Shown here one piece after another: positions 34,995 to 44,736 of a DNA stretch of 64,000 bases; positions within the stretch are counted from its first letter, which is position 1, and every line of letters begins with the position of its first letter. The notes below the pieces were generated by a model. The model had not been told where the DNA came from. It made no database searches and saw only the letters and a program-made list of their open reading frames with translations. The position numbers and the translations under genes were made by a program. Source of the stretch: JAAYDI01 sp052034005 (GTDB lineage: Bacteria > Planctomycetota > Planctomycetia > Pirellulales > Pirellulaceae); contig JBPOJB010000023.1 in the NCBI GenBank assembly GCA_052034005.1, forward strand, positions 186,001 to 250,000, in the 5' to 3' direction.

Positions 34995-36368
34995 GTGAAC
35001 GTGCGGCGACTATCGTTCGTGGCGTGGATGGCGGTGTTTGGCATCGGTGGGGGGTGCACCTCCAAGATGGGTGCCAGTCGCCTGTTGCCAAGCTCTCCAG
35101 CCAGCTCGGGGCCATCGGCCGTGACGGCACCGCTGGGCGATTCGCGGTACGACGACCTGGTCCGCCAAATGCAGGAGAACGGGAACCAGGCGACGCGCGA
35201 CGCCACGCCGCAGACCGCCACGCAGAAGGTCACCGGCGCCATCAAGAAGGCCTCGGCGACGGTCACCACCGCCCTGACGCCCAAGCCCCGGGTGCGCAAG
35301 GCGCCCGACCCGATCGCCTTGGACAGCATGCCGAAAAAAATCAGCGTTGACCTGTGCTACCAGGCCGGCCGGCTCGCGGAATCCAACGGCAACCCGGCAG
35401 CCGCCATCGCCCAATACGAGCGCGGCCTGAAGGACCAGCCCGACCATCTCCCGACGCTGATCAGCCTGGCGCGGCTCTACGACCGCCAGGACGACTTCGA
35501 CAAGGCCGAACAGTACTATCGTCGCGCGCTGAAGGCGGAGCCGGACAATGCCATGGCGCACAACGACCTGGGCTTGTGCCTGTCGCGCCACAACCGGTCG
35601 GAAGCGGCCCTGGAATCGCTGCGCAAGGCCGTGAGCCTGGAGCCGAACCGCAAGCTCTACCGCAACAACCTGGCCACCGTGCTGGTCGATCTCGGACGCG
35701 TCGATGAGGCGTGGACCGAGTTGAAGGCGGCGCACCCGCCCGCGGTCGCGCACTACAATCTCGGCTACCTGCTCTACCACGCGGGCAACAGGCCACGCGC
35801 CCAGGCGGAGTTCACGTTGGCCCAGCAGGCTGACCCGTCGCTTGCCGCCGCCCAACAGATGCTCGACCAACTCGCCGCCGATACGGCCGCCGACAGACCG
35901 GCCCGGGTCGCCATGGCCGCGACCCCGACCCCGCCGCCGGCAGCCGCAGCCGCCTCCACCGCAGCCACCGCGTCGAACAAGCCGGTCACCGCGCCGGCGC
36001 CGACCAAGGTCCAGGTCCGGATCGAAGACATCGGCCCCCAATCCACCTCGGTCGACCGCTCGACGCGGGCCCTGCCGGTCACGGCCGTGCACGCCCCGTC
36101 CGAGCTGCGGCGTATGCCGCCGACCGACCCGGACGTGCCGACCGACCCGCTGCGCGCGCCCGGCGGTGCGTCATCGCCCGAGCCGGTGCCGCTCTCGCCC
36201 GCCGACATCCCGGCATCCCCGTCCGCCGCGCCGGACAGACCGGCGGCCGCGCCGTTCTCCAGCGAGTTCCCCATCCGCCGGATGTCTGCTGCGTTGATCG
36301 AGGACTCGGACGAGCTGGACCTGCCGACGCCCGCCCTGTTGGATTTGACGACCTCACTCGGTCGGTGA
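34995..36368 (+). CDS. TPR-repeat lipoprotein, TadD-like
   Basis: A 457-residue protein. Signal and lipobox GIGGGC put the lipidated cysteine at residue 21. Residues about 120-290 hold TPR repeats (GRLAESNGNPAAAIAQYERG, YDRQDDFDKAEQYYRRALKA, RHNRSEAALESLRKAVSLEP). The rest is Pro/Ala/Thr-rich low complexity. TadD, a TPR lipoprotein, helps secretin assembly in other Tad systems, and this position suggests the same, but it is separate from the compact cluster. The start is GTG with AAGGAGG upstream. It overlaps the convergent hydrolase gene by 15 bases. Confidence 0.8.
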   Translation: MNVRRLSFVAWMAVFGIGGGCTSKMGASRLLPSSPASSGPSAVTAPLGDSRYDDLVRQMQENGNQATRDATPQTATQKVTGAIKKASATVTTALTPKPRVRKAPDPIALDSMPKKISVDLCYQAGRLAESNGNPAAAIAQYERGLKDQPDHLPTLISLARLYDRQDDFDKAEQYYRRALKAEPDNAMAHNDLGLCLSRHNRSEAALESLRKAVSLEPNRKLYRNNLATVLVDLGRVDEAWTELKAAHPPAVAHYNLGYLLYHAGNRPRAQAEFTLAQQADPSLAAAQQMLDQLAADTAADRPARVAMAATPTPPPAAAAASTAATASNKPVTAPAPTKVQVRIEDIGPQSTSVDRSTRALPVTAVHAPSELRRMPPTDPDVPTDPLRAPGGASSPEPVPLSPADIPASPSAAPDRPAAAPFSSEFPIRRMSAALIEDSDELDLPTPALLDLTTSLGR

Positions 36369-37823
36369 CAACTCTGCGACACGCGCCTGGAGCGATTTCA
36401 GGATCGCGGTCGCCGTGTGGGGCCCGCAACTGTTGATCTCGCCGTACGGCGGCATCGTGCGCCCGTACATGTAGGGCGGCCGCTCATCCCACTGGCGTCG
36501 CGGGATGATGTAGCCGATCTCGTCGTTGGCCAGCCCCAGGAGCAGCCATTTGGTGCCCGGCAGGATCTGGGCAATCGTCGGCTCGATCGGCGCGTCCGGA
36601 TAGTCTGCGCCGGGCCGGGCGGGATCGTCCAGCGGGCCGTAGACCAGTTCCGGGAACAGCTCCCCGGGGACGGTGGCCACGCACAGCTCGCCCAATTGCA
36701 GGCAGGCAACCTCCGTTTCGATCGCGGGTGTCACATCATCGCGGACCTCGCGCAACGGTTCGCCCAGCGGCCTGCCGTCCCCATGCCACACGTAGGCCTC
36801 CCGGCGCAGGATGCCGAGCAGGCGGGCCCAGCGGTAGATCCGGTTCGTCATGGGGACGCCGGTCCGCGCGGCCGACACATGGAACGGCGTCAGGCGGATC
36901 GGCTGAGCCGTCTCGATCGCGCGGCCCGCCAGCGCGGCCACCTCCTCGCCGTAACGGCGCGCGAATTCGAAGTCGCCCTCCTCGAGCCATTGGCCCTGCT
37001 CGCCCCGAATGCGACCCGACGGCGGCGCGATCAGGCCGCCGATGGCGCCGGTGAAGTAGACGGTCGGGCAGCCGTAGCGACGGCCGAGCGCGGCGATCGT
37101 CGCGGCCGGGAAATCCGCGGTGATCAACTGGTTGTCACGGCCCAGCGTCTCCGGGTGGCAATTCCACTGCACGACCAACCCGGCCGTTCGGCCGTCGCTC
37201 GAGTCCGTGAAACGCAGCAGACGCAGCACGCCGTCCTTGACCACCGGCAGCCGTTTGTCGTCCAGGAGCGACTCGTCCACCGCCGTGCCGTACGACACCT
37301 GGACTTCACACACCTTGCGCTCCGCCTCCCGCACCGACTGCTCCATCAACGCCACGACGCGCTGAACGTACAGCTCGTCGACCCCTCGGTGCAGATACGA
37401 CTTGCCCCAGACGCCGATCACGTCGGGCCCTTCGTGGTTGTGCGTGCTGGCAACCAGCACGTAGCGGTAGTCCGGCAGGCGCGCGCGGAGTCGCTGGACG
37501 TCCGGCCACTGCAGGCCAATCAGATCGACGGCGATCCAGGCCAGTTTCTCCGTGCCGTTGCGGAGCACGATGGTGCGCGCGTAGAGCGGATCGTGCACGC
37601 CGACGGCTGCCCGGCCGGGATAGTAGCCGGCCAGCCAGACCGGTGCATCGGCGCGGATCGCGGGCGTGATATCCGCCTGGGCGAATCCCACCTCCAGCCG
37701 GGCCTGGGCGGTGCCCGACAGGAGACTGAGCCAGACTGCGGCGGCCCCTGCCTTCCACACGGCGCCGGCCACGCCGGCGGTCCGCGCCGCCCGCGTCGGG
37801 TGATGGACCGTCAGATGCTCCAT
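36354..37823 (-). CDS. Neutral/alkaline ceramidase-like exported hydrolase
   Basis: A 489-residue protein with a signal peptide (AGAAAVWLSLLSGTAQA). The mature part starts EVGFAQADITPAI, the characteristic opening of the neutral ceramidase family, and has the probable Zn-binding motifs ASTHNHEGPD and VQWNCHPETLG. YFTGAIGGLI follows. True neutral ceramidases are about 650-760 residues with a C-terminal Ig-like domain; this shorter form lacks that part, so substrate may differ. I chose ATG 37823, with AGGATGG upstream, because it leaves a normal signal peptide; ATG at 37931 is the longer option. The gene is divergent from the MFS transporter. Confidence 0.8.
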   Translation of the reverse strand: MEHLTVHHPTRAARTAGVAGAVWKAGAAAVWLSLLSGTAQARLEVGFAQADITPAIRADAPVWLAGYYPGRAAVGVHDPLYARTIVLRNGTEKLAWIAVDLIGLQWPDVQRLRARLPDYRYVLVASTHNHEGPDVIGVWGKSYLHRGVDELYVQRVVALMEQSVREAERKVCEVQVSYGTAVDESLLDDKRLPVVKDGVLRLLRFTDSSDGRTAGLVVQWNCHPETLGRDNQLITADFPAATIAALGRRYGCPTVYFTGAIGGLIAPPSGRIRGEQGQWLEEGDFEFARRYGEEVAALAGRAIETAQPIRLTPFHVSAARTGVPMTNRIYRWARLLGILRREAYVWHGDGRPLGEPLREVRDDVTPAIETEVACLQLGELCVATVPGELFPELVYGPLDDPARPGADYPDAPIEPTIAQILPGTKWLLLGLANDEIGYIIPRRQWDERPPYMYGRTMPPYGEINSCGPHTATAILKSLQARVAELSPTE

Positions 37824-38163
37824 AAGAACGCCATCCTGGGTGTCAGCGCCCGCCCGCATCACGCCGCGAGCCGGTTCCTTCTCCAACAGCCGCACTCGAC
37901 CCGGTCCCTGTGACACGCAAAGGCTCTCCATTCTACGTCATCCGGCGGCCGACGAATAGGACGAACCAACCGGTCCGCCCCGCGGGGCGGCGGCGACCGG
38001 GCGCGGACCGCTGGGCGGCATACCCACCCGATATGTACCTGCTGTTCAGCCGCTCGGGGCGGATCTAGAATGGGCCTTCGATCGGACGGTTCTTGCGCGG
38101 TCCGCGGTGGCGGCGACGCGCCTTGTCAAGCCCGGATGTCATTAGGCAAGCGAGGAGAGAGCT
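37824..38163. other. Divergent promoter region between hydrolase and transporter
   Basis: A 340-base gap without a gene. On the + strand TAGAAT (38065-38070) is a possible -10 for the transporter with a weak TGTTCA 17 bases upstream. The hydrolase frame remains open to 37931. Confidence 0.35.
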
Positions 38164-39411
38164 GTGATTGAGACGAAGACATACATCGCGCTGAGCGTCG
38201 TCATGTTCCTGGAGTACGCGGTGTGGGGCGCCTGGGCGCCGGTGCTGGCCGCGCGGCTGCTCGGGCCCTTGAAGATGACGGGCAAGCAGACCGGTTCGAT
38301 CTACGCCACGCTGCCGATCGCGTGCATCTTCATGCCGCTGGTGTCCGGCTGGGTCGCCGACCGCTGGTTGAACGCCGAGTGGCTCCTGATCGGCGCGCAC
38401 TTGATCGGGGCGGTACTGTTGTTGATTGCCGCGCAACAGACTCATTTCAAGCCGATGTTCGTGGTGATGCTGTTGTACTCGATGTGCTACGCCGCCACGC
38501 TTCCGCTGGTGAACTCGATCCTGTTCGCGGCGACATCGGACGGCGCGGTCCGCGGCAAGGTCTTCGTCTGGGCGCCCGTGGCGTGGGCGCTCGTCGGCTG
38601 GTGCCTGACCGGCTGGCGGATGACCAAGAAGGAGGCAAGCGACGGCCGGGATTGCCTGTACCTGGCCTCGGCGCTGTCCATCCTGATGGTGCTGGGCGGC
38701 ATCTTCGTGACCATGGCATCGCCCACTGCGCCGCCGGGCAAGGGGTTCCCGATCACGGGGCTGGTGAACGTGATCGACTTCAACTTCGCGGTGTTCCTGG
38801 TCGTGTCGATGGTCGTCTTCGGGCTCATGCAGTTTTATTTCCTGGGCAGCGCGCAATTCATGCAGGACATGGGGATCTCCAGCAAGCACGTGCCGGCGTC
38901 CATGGCGCTGGCCCAGATCGCCCAGGCGTTGGCGACCTGGTTCCTGTTCGTCCCGTTCCTGCAGCATGTCGGCTACCGGGGTTCGTTCGCGTTCGGTGCC
39001 GCCTGCTGGGTGCTCCTGTACAGCTTGTACGTGTCGGGCCGGCCGAGTTGGCTCATGATCGCGATCCAACCGTTCCACGGCCTGGCATACGTGTTCTTCG
39101 TGATTATCGGTCAGAACTTCGTCGACACGGTGTCGCCCGGCGAGATCCGCAGCACGATGCAGGCGTTGATCTTCTGCGTGACGTCCGGGGTGGGCATGTT
39201 CTTCGGCACGTATTTCGCCGGAATCGTGATGGACGCGAACGCCAGGGAGGGCAAGTTCGATTGGAGCAAGGTCTTCGCGGTGCCGGCCGCCATCACGCTG
39301 GTGGGCGCGCTGACCGTGATGGCCGTGTTCCACGACCCCGCCCCGGCCGCGCGCCCGCAGGCACAACCGGACGCCGACGTCACGGTGTCCGCGCGCGATC
39401 TGGAGCAGTGA
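38164..39411 (+). CDS. Nucleoside:H+ symporter-like MFS transporter
   Basis: A 415-residue membrane protein with about twelve hydrophobic segments. The N-terminus LSVVMFLEYAVWGAWAPVL and the following TGSIYATLPIACIFMPLVSG with DRW fit the NupG/XapB-type nucleoside symporter branch of the major facilitator superfamily. Members import nucleosides with protons. A cytoplasmic loop with a basic patch (WRMTKKEASDGRD) divides the two halves. Start GTG with GAGGAGAG upstream. The short tail is polar. It precedes a small membrane protein by ten bases, so it may share a transcript with the ABC operon. Substrate is inferred from family only. Confidence 0.8.
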   Translation: MIETKTYIALSVVMFLEYAVWGAWAPVLAARLLGPLKMTGKQTGSIYATLPIACIFMPLVSGWVADRWLNAEWLLIGAHLIGAVLLLIAAQQTHFKPMFVVMLLYSMCYAATLPLVNSILFAATSDGAVRGKVFVWAPVAWALVGWCLTGWRMTKKEASDGRDCLYLASALSILMVLGGIFVTMASPTAPPGKGFPITGLVNVIDFNFAVFLVVSMVVFGLMQFYFLGSAQFMQDMGISSKHVPASMALAQIAQALATWFLFVPFLQHVGYRGSFAFGAACWVLLYSLYVSGRPSWLMIAIQPFHGLAYVFFVIIGQNFVDTVSPGEIRSTMQALIFCVTSGVGMFFGTYFAGIVMDANAREGKFDWSKVFAVPAAITLVGALTVMAVFHDPAPAARPQAQPDADVTVSARDLEQ

Positions 39412-39421
39412 GTCCCGTTCG

Positions 39422-39700
39422 ATGCTGATTCCGCGTTATACGCTCCGCCGCCTGCTGCTGCTGACCACCGCGGTCAGCCTGTTGTGCTTCGTCGTCGCCC
39501 GCGCGATTGCCGGGAAGGCCTGGGCGTTTGGTCTCTCGCTGGCGGCGGCCAGCCTGCTGTTGTGCTTCCTGGTCTATGGCGCCCTGTTCGCCGTGGCGTA
39601 CGTGCTCACCGCGATACGGCAGGCGGGACGCCCCGCCGCTCGTGCGGGCACGCCGTTCGCCACCGCGGAGCCGCCGATCCAGATGGTCCCGCCGGAATGA
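39422..39700 (+). CDS. Small membrane protein, two helices
   Basis: A 92-residue protein with an N-terminal basic stretch (MLIPRYTLRRLLLLT), two hydrophobic helices (LLLLTTAVSLLCFVVARAIA and FGLSLAAASLLLCFLVYGAL) and a Pro/Ala-rich tail. The opening IPRYTLRRLLLLTT is common in small planctomycete membrane proteins of unknown function. The ribosome-binding site is weak. It lies between the MFS gene (ten bases) and the large ectodomain protein gene (13 bases), so it is part of the operon. Confidence 0.65.
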   Translation: MLIPRYTLRRLLLLTTAVSLLCFVVARAIAGKAWAFGLSLAAASLLLCFLVYGALFAVAYVLTAIRQAGRPAARAGTPFATAEPPIQMVPPE

Positions 39701-39713
39701 CCGGAGAAGGGTC

Positions 39714-41993
39714 ATGCGAGTCTCGCGTCGGACAGACGATCCGTCGCTCGGAAATCGCCTGCTCAGGGCGGTGGCGGTCGCGGTGTGCCTCACGGCCCTT
39801 GCGAAGCTGTCGCACGCCGGCAGCGGCTCCGTGTTTCGGGTGCCCTCCGGCGGGACGCCGAAAAACGGCCTGCAGTTGATCGTCGACGCACGCTGGGTCG
39901 ATGGCAACGGCTACATGCCCGTGAAGGTCACCCTGCTGCCATGGCCGGCCGGCCCGGCCACGGCCAGCCGCACGATCCAGGTCGTGCTCGTGCCCGATTT
40001 CGCATTGTCCCGTTCCCGTGAGGACCACCAGGTGACCGGCACTGTGGAACTCACCCAAGGCGCGACGCGTGGGGAGGCCACGCTCGCCGTACACCGGCGC
40101 GGCGCGCCCCAATACTTATCGATCCGGGTGTATGAGGACGGCGCGCCGCTTGAGGACCTGAGCCTTTCATACGCGAGCATGGGGGGCAGCTCACGGAAGA
40201 GCGAAGCGGTCCCGACGCTTCTGGTCATCGACGCCGATGCGCCCACGCGCGACGCACGCGAGCAGTTGCTCCGCCGCCGCTTGGCATCCTCCGGGGCGCC
40301 GGCCGCCGCCCCCGCTCCGCGATTGCCGAACCTGCGGCAACTGCCACCGTTCTTCTTCCCGGAATCGGACTTCGAGGTGGGCCCTCCGGACGACGGCCTC
40401 ACCCTGGCCGCGCTCGACGCGCTGCCGCGTGTCGAACTCCTGCCGCCGGCGGAACTGCCCCAACGCTGGATCGAGTTCACTTCGTTCGACATGATCTTCG
40501 TCTCGGCGGCCGACCTGCAGTCGCTCGCGGCGCAACAGCCGGCCACGTGGCAAGCGATCCGCCAGTGGCTGGCCACCGGCCCGACGCTGTGCGTCTATGA
40601 CATGGAGTTGTCTTCGGATGCGCTGAGCCAGCTCGAGTCGCAGCTGGAATTGATGCCGCCGGCCAATCGCGACCCGTCCGACGGCGTCCGCGCCCGATGG
40701 CGCGCGCCGGACCCGAGCACCGCATCGGCGGACGACGTGACGGCGTTGCGCACCGTCAGGTACTCAGGCGCTGTGTCCTATCCGCCCGATTCGCCGGCGG
40801 ATTCGTCGGCGGCCGGTGCGGAGCCCGCGGCACCCACACCGCCGGCCGAGCCGCCGTTCCTGGTCCGGGAGGTGGCGTTGGGCCGCGTCGTGGCGATGCG
40901 CGCTGCCGAGCCGCTGGTCGACGGCCGCTACGCGTTCGCCTGGCTGTTGAACGATCTGGGAAGTTCGAGCTGGATGTGGTATCAGCGGCACGGCATGTCG
41001 CTGATGCGCGCGAACAGGCAGTACTGGGACTGGGTTGTGCCGGGCCTTGGGCTCACGCCCGTGGGGACGTTTCTGGTCCTGATCTCGCTGTTCGTCGTCG
41101 GCATCGGGCCGGTCAACTACTTCGTGCTGCGCAGGCGCCGGCGGCTGCACATGCTGCTGGTCACCGTGCCGGTCGGTGCGGCCCTGGTGACCGTGGCGAT
41201 GTGCCTCTATGCCCTGATCGGTGACGGCCTGGGTGTGCGCGTGCGGGTCCGCGGATTGACCGAGATCGATCAGCGGCGCGGCCTGACCGTATCCTGGTCC
41301 CGCCAGTCCTATTATGCCGGGTTGGCGCCGGCGGACGGGCTGCGATTCCCCGAGCATACGGCCGTGTATCCGATCGAGTTCGAGCCCGATAGATGGGACG
41401 AAAACGCGGCTTCTAGACGCGTGGTGTGGGACGGCACGCAACACCTGGCTGCCGGCTACCTCGGATCGCGATCCACCTCCCAGTTGCTGGTCATCGATGC
41501 GGCGTCCAGCACGAGCGGGCTGGATTTCGTCGAAGGGGGCGCGGATGCCCCGTCGCTCACGGTCACGAACCGGCTGCCGGCCAGGCTGGAGCAATTGGCG
41601 GTGTGGGACAGCGGCGGGCGCTGTTTCTGGCACGAGGGCCTGGCGCCCGGCCAGACGGCTGCCATGACACCGACTCCGGAGGCCACCGCGACCGCAGCGC
41701 TGGGGCGAACCTTGTTGGAGCATCAACCGGCATTTCCCGAAGGCTATGACTCCTACAACGAGCGCTGGGGCGGGACCTCCTACTACTTCAGCACGCTCGA
41801 CTACCAGTTGCCGAACCCGGATTTCAGCACCGGGATACTCGAGCGCGGCCTGGCGGCGGCGGTCGATGCCGGCGGGCGCGCGCGGGAGCCGCGCACCTAC
41901 GTCGCAGTGGCCCACACCACGCCGGGCGTGCCGCTGGGGTACCGCCACGCGCGCGAGGAGGCCAGCATTTACATCATCCAGGGCAAGTGGTGA
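39714..41993 (+). CDS. Large exported/membrane protein of ABC operon
   Basis: A 759-residue protein. Signal peptide at about 16-36 (LLRAVAVAVCLTALAKLSHA). A 400-residue extracytoplasmic part follows with beta-rich segments and Pro-rich linkers, then two adjacent transmembrane helices at about 445-505 (VGTFLVLISLFVVGIGPVNY and LLVTVPVGAALVTVAMCLYA) separated by RRRRRL. A second extracytoplasmic domain of about 250 residues completes it. ATG at 39714 has GGAGAAGGG upstream. The stop is seven bases from the ABC ATPase start. Proteins of this shape accompany planctomycete ABC exporters; the role is unknown. The arrangement is reminiscent of GldG-like auxiliary proteins, but I see no firm match. 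Confidence 0.7.
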   Translation: MRVSRRTDDPSLGNRLLRAVAVAVCLTALAKLSHAGSGSVFRVPSGGTPKNGLQLIVDARWVDGNGYMPVKVTLLPWPAGPATASRTIQVVLVPDFALSRSREDHQVTGTVELTQGATRGEATLAVHRRGAPQYLSIRVYEDGAPLEDLSLSYASMGGSSRKSEAVPTLLVIDADAPTRDAREQLLRRRLASSGAPAAAPAPRLPNLRQLPPFFFPESDFEVGPPDDGLTLAALDALPRVELLPPAELPQRWIEFTSFDMIFVSAADLQSLAAQQPATWQAIRQWLATGPTLCVYDMELSSDALSQLESQLELMPPANRDPSDGVRARWRAPDPSTASADDVTALRTVRYSGAVSYPPDSPADSSAAGAEPAAPTPPAEPPFLVREVALGRVVAMRAAEPLVDGRYAFAWLLNDLGSSSWMWYQRHGMSLMRANRQYWDWVVPGLGLTPVGTFLVLISLFVVGIGPVNYFVLRRRRRLHMLLVTVPVGAALVTVAMCLYALIGDGLGVRVRVRGLTEIDQRRGLTVSWSRQSYYAGLAPADGLRFPEHTAVYPIEFEPDRWDENAASRRVVWDGTQHLAAGYLGSRSTSQLLVIDAASSTSGLDFVEGGADAPSLTVTNRLPARLEQLAVWDSGGRCFWHEGLAPGQTAAMTPTPEATATAALGRTLLEHQPAFPEGYDSYNERWGGTSYYFSTLDYQLPNPDFSTGILERGLAAAVDAGGRAREPRTYVAVAHTTPGVPLGYRHAREEASIYIIQGKW

Positions 41994-42000
41994 GGCCCGC

Positions 42001-42966
42001 ATGATCCCCACCCAGACGACCCCGACGCCCCCGAGTCCGCCGATCGAGTTGCGGCGGCTGCACCGCTATTTCGGCAACACGCGCGCGGTCTGCGACGTGA
42101 CCTTCGAGGTGCCGCGGGGCGCGGTGTTCGGCTACATCGGCCCGAACGGCGCGGGCAAGACCACGAGCATGCGGATCCTGGCCACGCTCGACCTGCCCAC
42201 CTACGGCGACGCGCTGATCGACGGCCTGTCCGTGGTCAACGATCCGGACCGCGTGCGGCGGCGGCTGGGGTTCATGCCCGATTACTTCGGGACCCATCCG
42301 AACATCGACTGTCAGGAGTACCTGGATTTCTTCGCGCGCGCCTATGGGCTGGTGGGCCGCGCGCGGCACCAAGCGGTCCGTTACACGATGAGCTTCACGG
42401 GGCTGGACCGTCTGGCGGACAAGCCGATCCACACCCTCTCCAAAGGCATGAAGCAGCGCCTGTGCCTGGGGCGGGCCGTGATCCACAACCCGTCCGTGTT
42501 GGTGCTCGACGAGCCGGCGGCCGGCCTGGATCCGCGCGCCCGGATCGAGTTGCGGGAGATGATTCGCCGACTCGCGGCCGAAGGCAAGACCATCCTGGTC
42601 AGCTCCCACATCCTGACCGAAATGGCCGAACTGTGCGACCGCGTCGGGATCATCGAGCAAGGACGCCTGCTGGCCACCGGCACGGTGGCGGAGATCCAAC
42701 AGGGGCAGACGCCGCAGTGCGAAGTCCGCGTGCGCGTCATCCGGGCACACGATGCGCTACGGCAATACCTGAGCCAACGCGCGGATGTGCAGAACCTCCG
42801 GGCCGACGGCGAGTATGTCCGGTTCACCTACGACGGCGGGCGGGAGGACCAGGCGCAGCTGCTCCAGCAGCTGATCCAGGCCGGGTTCCCCGTCGACCAG
42901 TTCGCCACGCACCAGAAGTCGCTCGAAGATGTCTTCATGCAGGTCACCCAGGGCACCGTCCAATAG
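42001..42966 (+). CDS. ABC transporter ATP-binding protein
   Basis: A 321-residue ABC ATPase. Walker A GPNGAGKTT, a Q-loop in MPDYFGTHP, signature LSKGMKQRL, Walker B VLVLDEPAAGLDP and the switch His in SSHIL are all intact. The C-terminal 80 residues form the accessory domain seen in ABC-2-type exporters (YLSQRADVQNLRADG). It should drive the permease encoded next. The family covers lipid, polysaccharide, antibiotic and gliding-motility exporters; substrate is not evident. Start ATG 42001 with GAGG upstream, seven bases after the ectodomain gene. Confidence 0.92.
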   Translation: MIPTQTTPTPPSPPIELRRLHRYFGNTRAVCDVTFEVPRGAVFGYIGPNGAGKTTSMRILATLDLPTYGDALIDGLSVVNDPDRVRRRLGFMPDYFGTHPNIDCQEYLDFFARAYGLVGRARHQAVRYTMSFTGLDRLADKPIHTLSKGMKQRLCLGRAVIHNPSVLVLDEPAAGLDPRARIELREMIRRLAAEGKTILVSSHILTEMAELCDRVGIIEQGRLLATGTVAEIQQGQTPQCEVRVRVIRAHDALRQYLSQRADVQNLRADGEYVRFTYDGGREDQAQLLQQLIQAGFPVDQFATHQKSLEDVFMQVTQGTVQ

Positions 42967-43026
42967 CCCGCGCCGCCGCCAGGCTGAGAACTTGAAACGG
43001 AAGACCGACCGGGGAAAACGCGCATC

Positions 43027-44670
43027 ATGTCCACCCTTCCCAAGACGCTCGACCAGCCTGAAGCGCCTTCCGCGGGCTGGTGGGCGCGTGTCGATCAATG
43101 GCTGGACCGCGCCAGCGAAAAGCTCAACCCGATCCTGGTCAAGGAAGCGCGGCAGGCGCTGAAAAGCCGCCAGTTCGTCGTCACCTTCGCATTGCTGCTG
43201 TTGTGCAGCCTGACCTGGACGTTCCTGGGCGTCGCGACCCAGATGCCGGGGGTGTATTACAGGCCGAGCGGTCCGTTCATGCTGGTCGGCTACCTGGTCA
43301 TCCTGACCGTGCCGATGCTGCTGATCGTCCCCTTCTCAGCCTACCGCTCGCTGGCCGGCGAGCGCGAGGACGGCACCTACGAGATGCTCTCGATCACGAG
43401 CCTCTCGGCACGGCACATCGTCACGGGAAAGCTGGGCAGCGCCGCGCTGCAGATGCTGGTCTACTACTCGGCGTTGTCGCCCTGCATCGCCTTCACCTAC
43501 CTGCTGCGCGGGATCGATATCCTGGCGATCGCGCTCCTGCTGGTGCACACGTTCTGGGTCTCGCTCCTGATGTCGGCGTTCGGCCTGCTGGTGGCTTCCC
43601 TTTCGCGGCTTCGGCATGTCCAGGCGCTGTTGTCGCTGGCGTTCCTGATCGGGCTGTTGGGGGTCACTATCGCCTGGTGGTCGTGGACAGGCTGGTTCGC
43701 CTACGACAGCAGCATCACGGCGACCAGCGGCCCCGAAACCTGCGTCTTTGCATTGATGATCACCAGCGTGGGCGTGTCGTACATCGTGCTGTTCGTCCTG
43801 GCGGCAGCCGCCCAGCTGAGTTTCGCCAGCGACAACCGTTCGACGCGCGTGCGCGTGGCGCTGCTCATCCAGCAGACGCTGTTCGTCGGCTGGATGTTCT
43901 ATTATTGGCCGGGCGCCCACCAATTGGGAGTGATTCTGGCCTGGTTGACCGTGCATTGGATGATTGCCGGCGCGCTGATGACCGGCGAGTGGACGCAGCT
44001 CTCGCCGCGCGTGCGGCGAGGATTGCCCCAGAGCTTCCTGGGCCGATGCTTGTTGACCTGGTTCAACCCCGGTTCCGGGACCGGCTACATCTTCACGGTC
44101 GCCAATCTGGGCGCCCTGATCCTGTTGGTGGTGGGGGTAGGCGGCATCGGCGAAGCGTTCGGCGTGATTCATTCCGCCAGCCCTATCTGGATCCGAGGCA
44201 TCGAAACGCCGACCTTGTTCGGTCTGTTGCTTTGGAGCTACTTGACCCTCTACCTGGGCCTGGGACGGCTCATCCTGTTGTGGCTGCGGCGCCATGTCTC
44301 CCTGCCCGTGCTGATGCCGCTGACCATCCATGGACTGCTGCTGGCAGCCGGCGCGGTGATCCCCTACGTGCTGCAGAGTTGGCTGCTCGGATTCCGGGGC
44401 AACGTGGAATATACGGCCCTCCAGATCCCCAATTGGTACTGGACGCTGGGGGAATCGGGCAGCAGGAGCCCCGACGTCCCGGTGGAGGCGGTCATCGCGA
44501 TCGTCGCACTGGCCCTGCTTCTGTTGTTGATCAACCTGGCCGTGGCGGCACGCGAAGTGGAGCAAGTGCGTCAGGAGACGCCCGTACGTGTGCAGTTGGA
44601 CAAATTGGAGTTGCGCCCGCCGCGGGTTCCCGCCCAGACACCGCCGACCAGTCCGTTTGACGACGAGTGA
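43027..44670 (+). CDS. ABC-2-type permease
   Basis: A 547-residue membrane protein with about twelve hydrophobic segments. After a cytoplasmic N-terminus of about 50 residues (LNPILVKEARQALKS), the first helix is QFVVTFALLLLCSLTWTFLG. The loop YRSLAGEREDGTYEMLSITS is a hallmark of ABC-2 permeases. Length is about twice a minimal ABC-2 subunit, so it may be a fused pair of half-permeases. It ends with a short basic/Pro-rich tail. It completes the operon with the ATPase and the ectodomain protein. Confidence 0.88.
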   Translation: MSTLPKTLDQPEAPSAGWWARVDQWLDRASEKLNPILVKEARQALKSRQFVVTFALLLLCSLTWTFLGVATQMPGVYYRPSGPFMLVGYLVILTVPMLLIVPFSAYRSLAGEREDGTYEMLSITSLSARHIVTGKLGSAALQMLVYYSALSPCIAFTYLLRGIDILAIALLLVHTFWVSLLMSAFGLLVASLSRLRHVQALLSLAFLIGLLGVTIAWWSWTGWFAYDSSITATSGPETCVFALMITSVGVSYIVLFVLAAAAQLSFASDNRSTRVRVALLIQQTLFVGWMFYYWPGAHQLGVILAWLTVHWMIAGALMTGEWTQLSPRVRRGLPQSFLGRCLLTWFNPGSGTGYIFTVANLGALILLVVGVGGIGEAFGVIHSASPIWIRGIETPTLFGLLLWSYLTLYLGLGRLILLWLRRHVSLPVLMPLTIHGLLLAAGAVIPYVLQSWLLGFRGNVEYTALQIPNWYWTLGESGSRSPDVPVEAVIAIVALALLLLLINLAVAAREVEQVRQETPVRVQLDKLELRPPRVPAQTPPTSPFDDE

Positions 44671-44736
44671 TCGCTCCACGCGGAAAACGCCGAAGCGGGC
44701 GGACGGCCATTTCCCGGGCTATCGTGGTTCAGGGAA

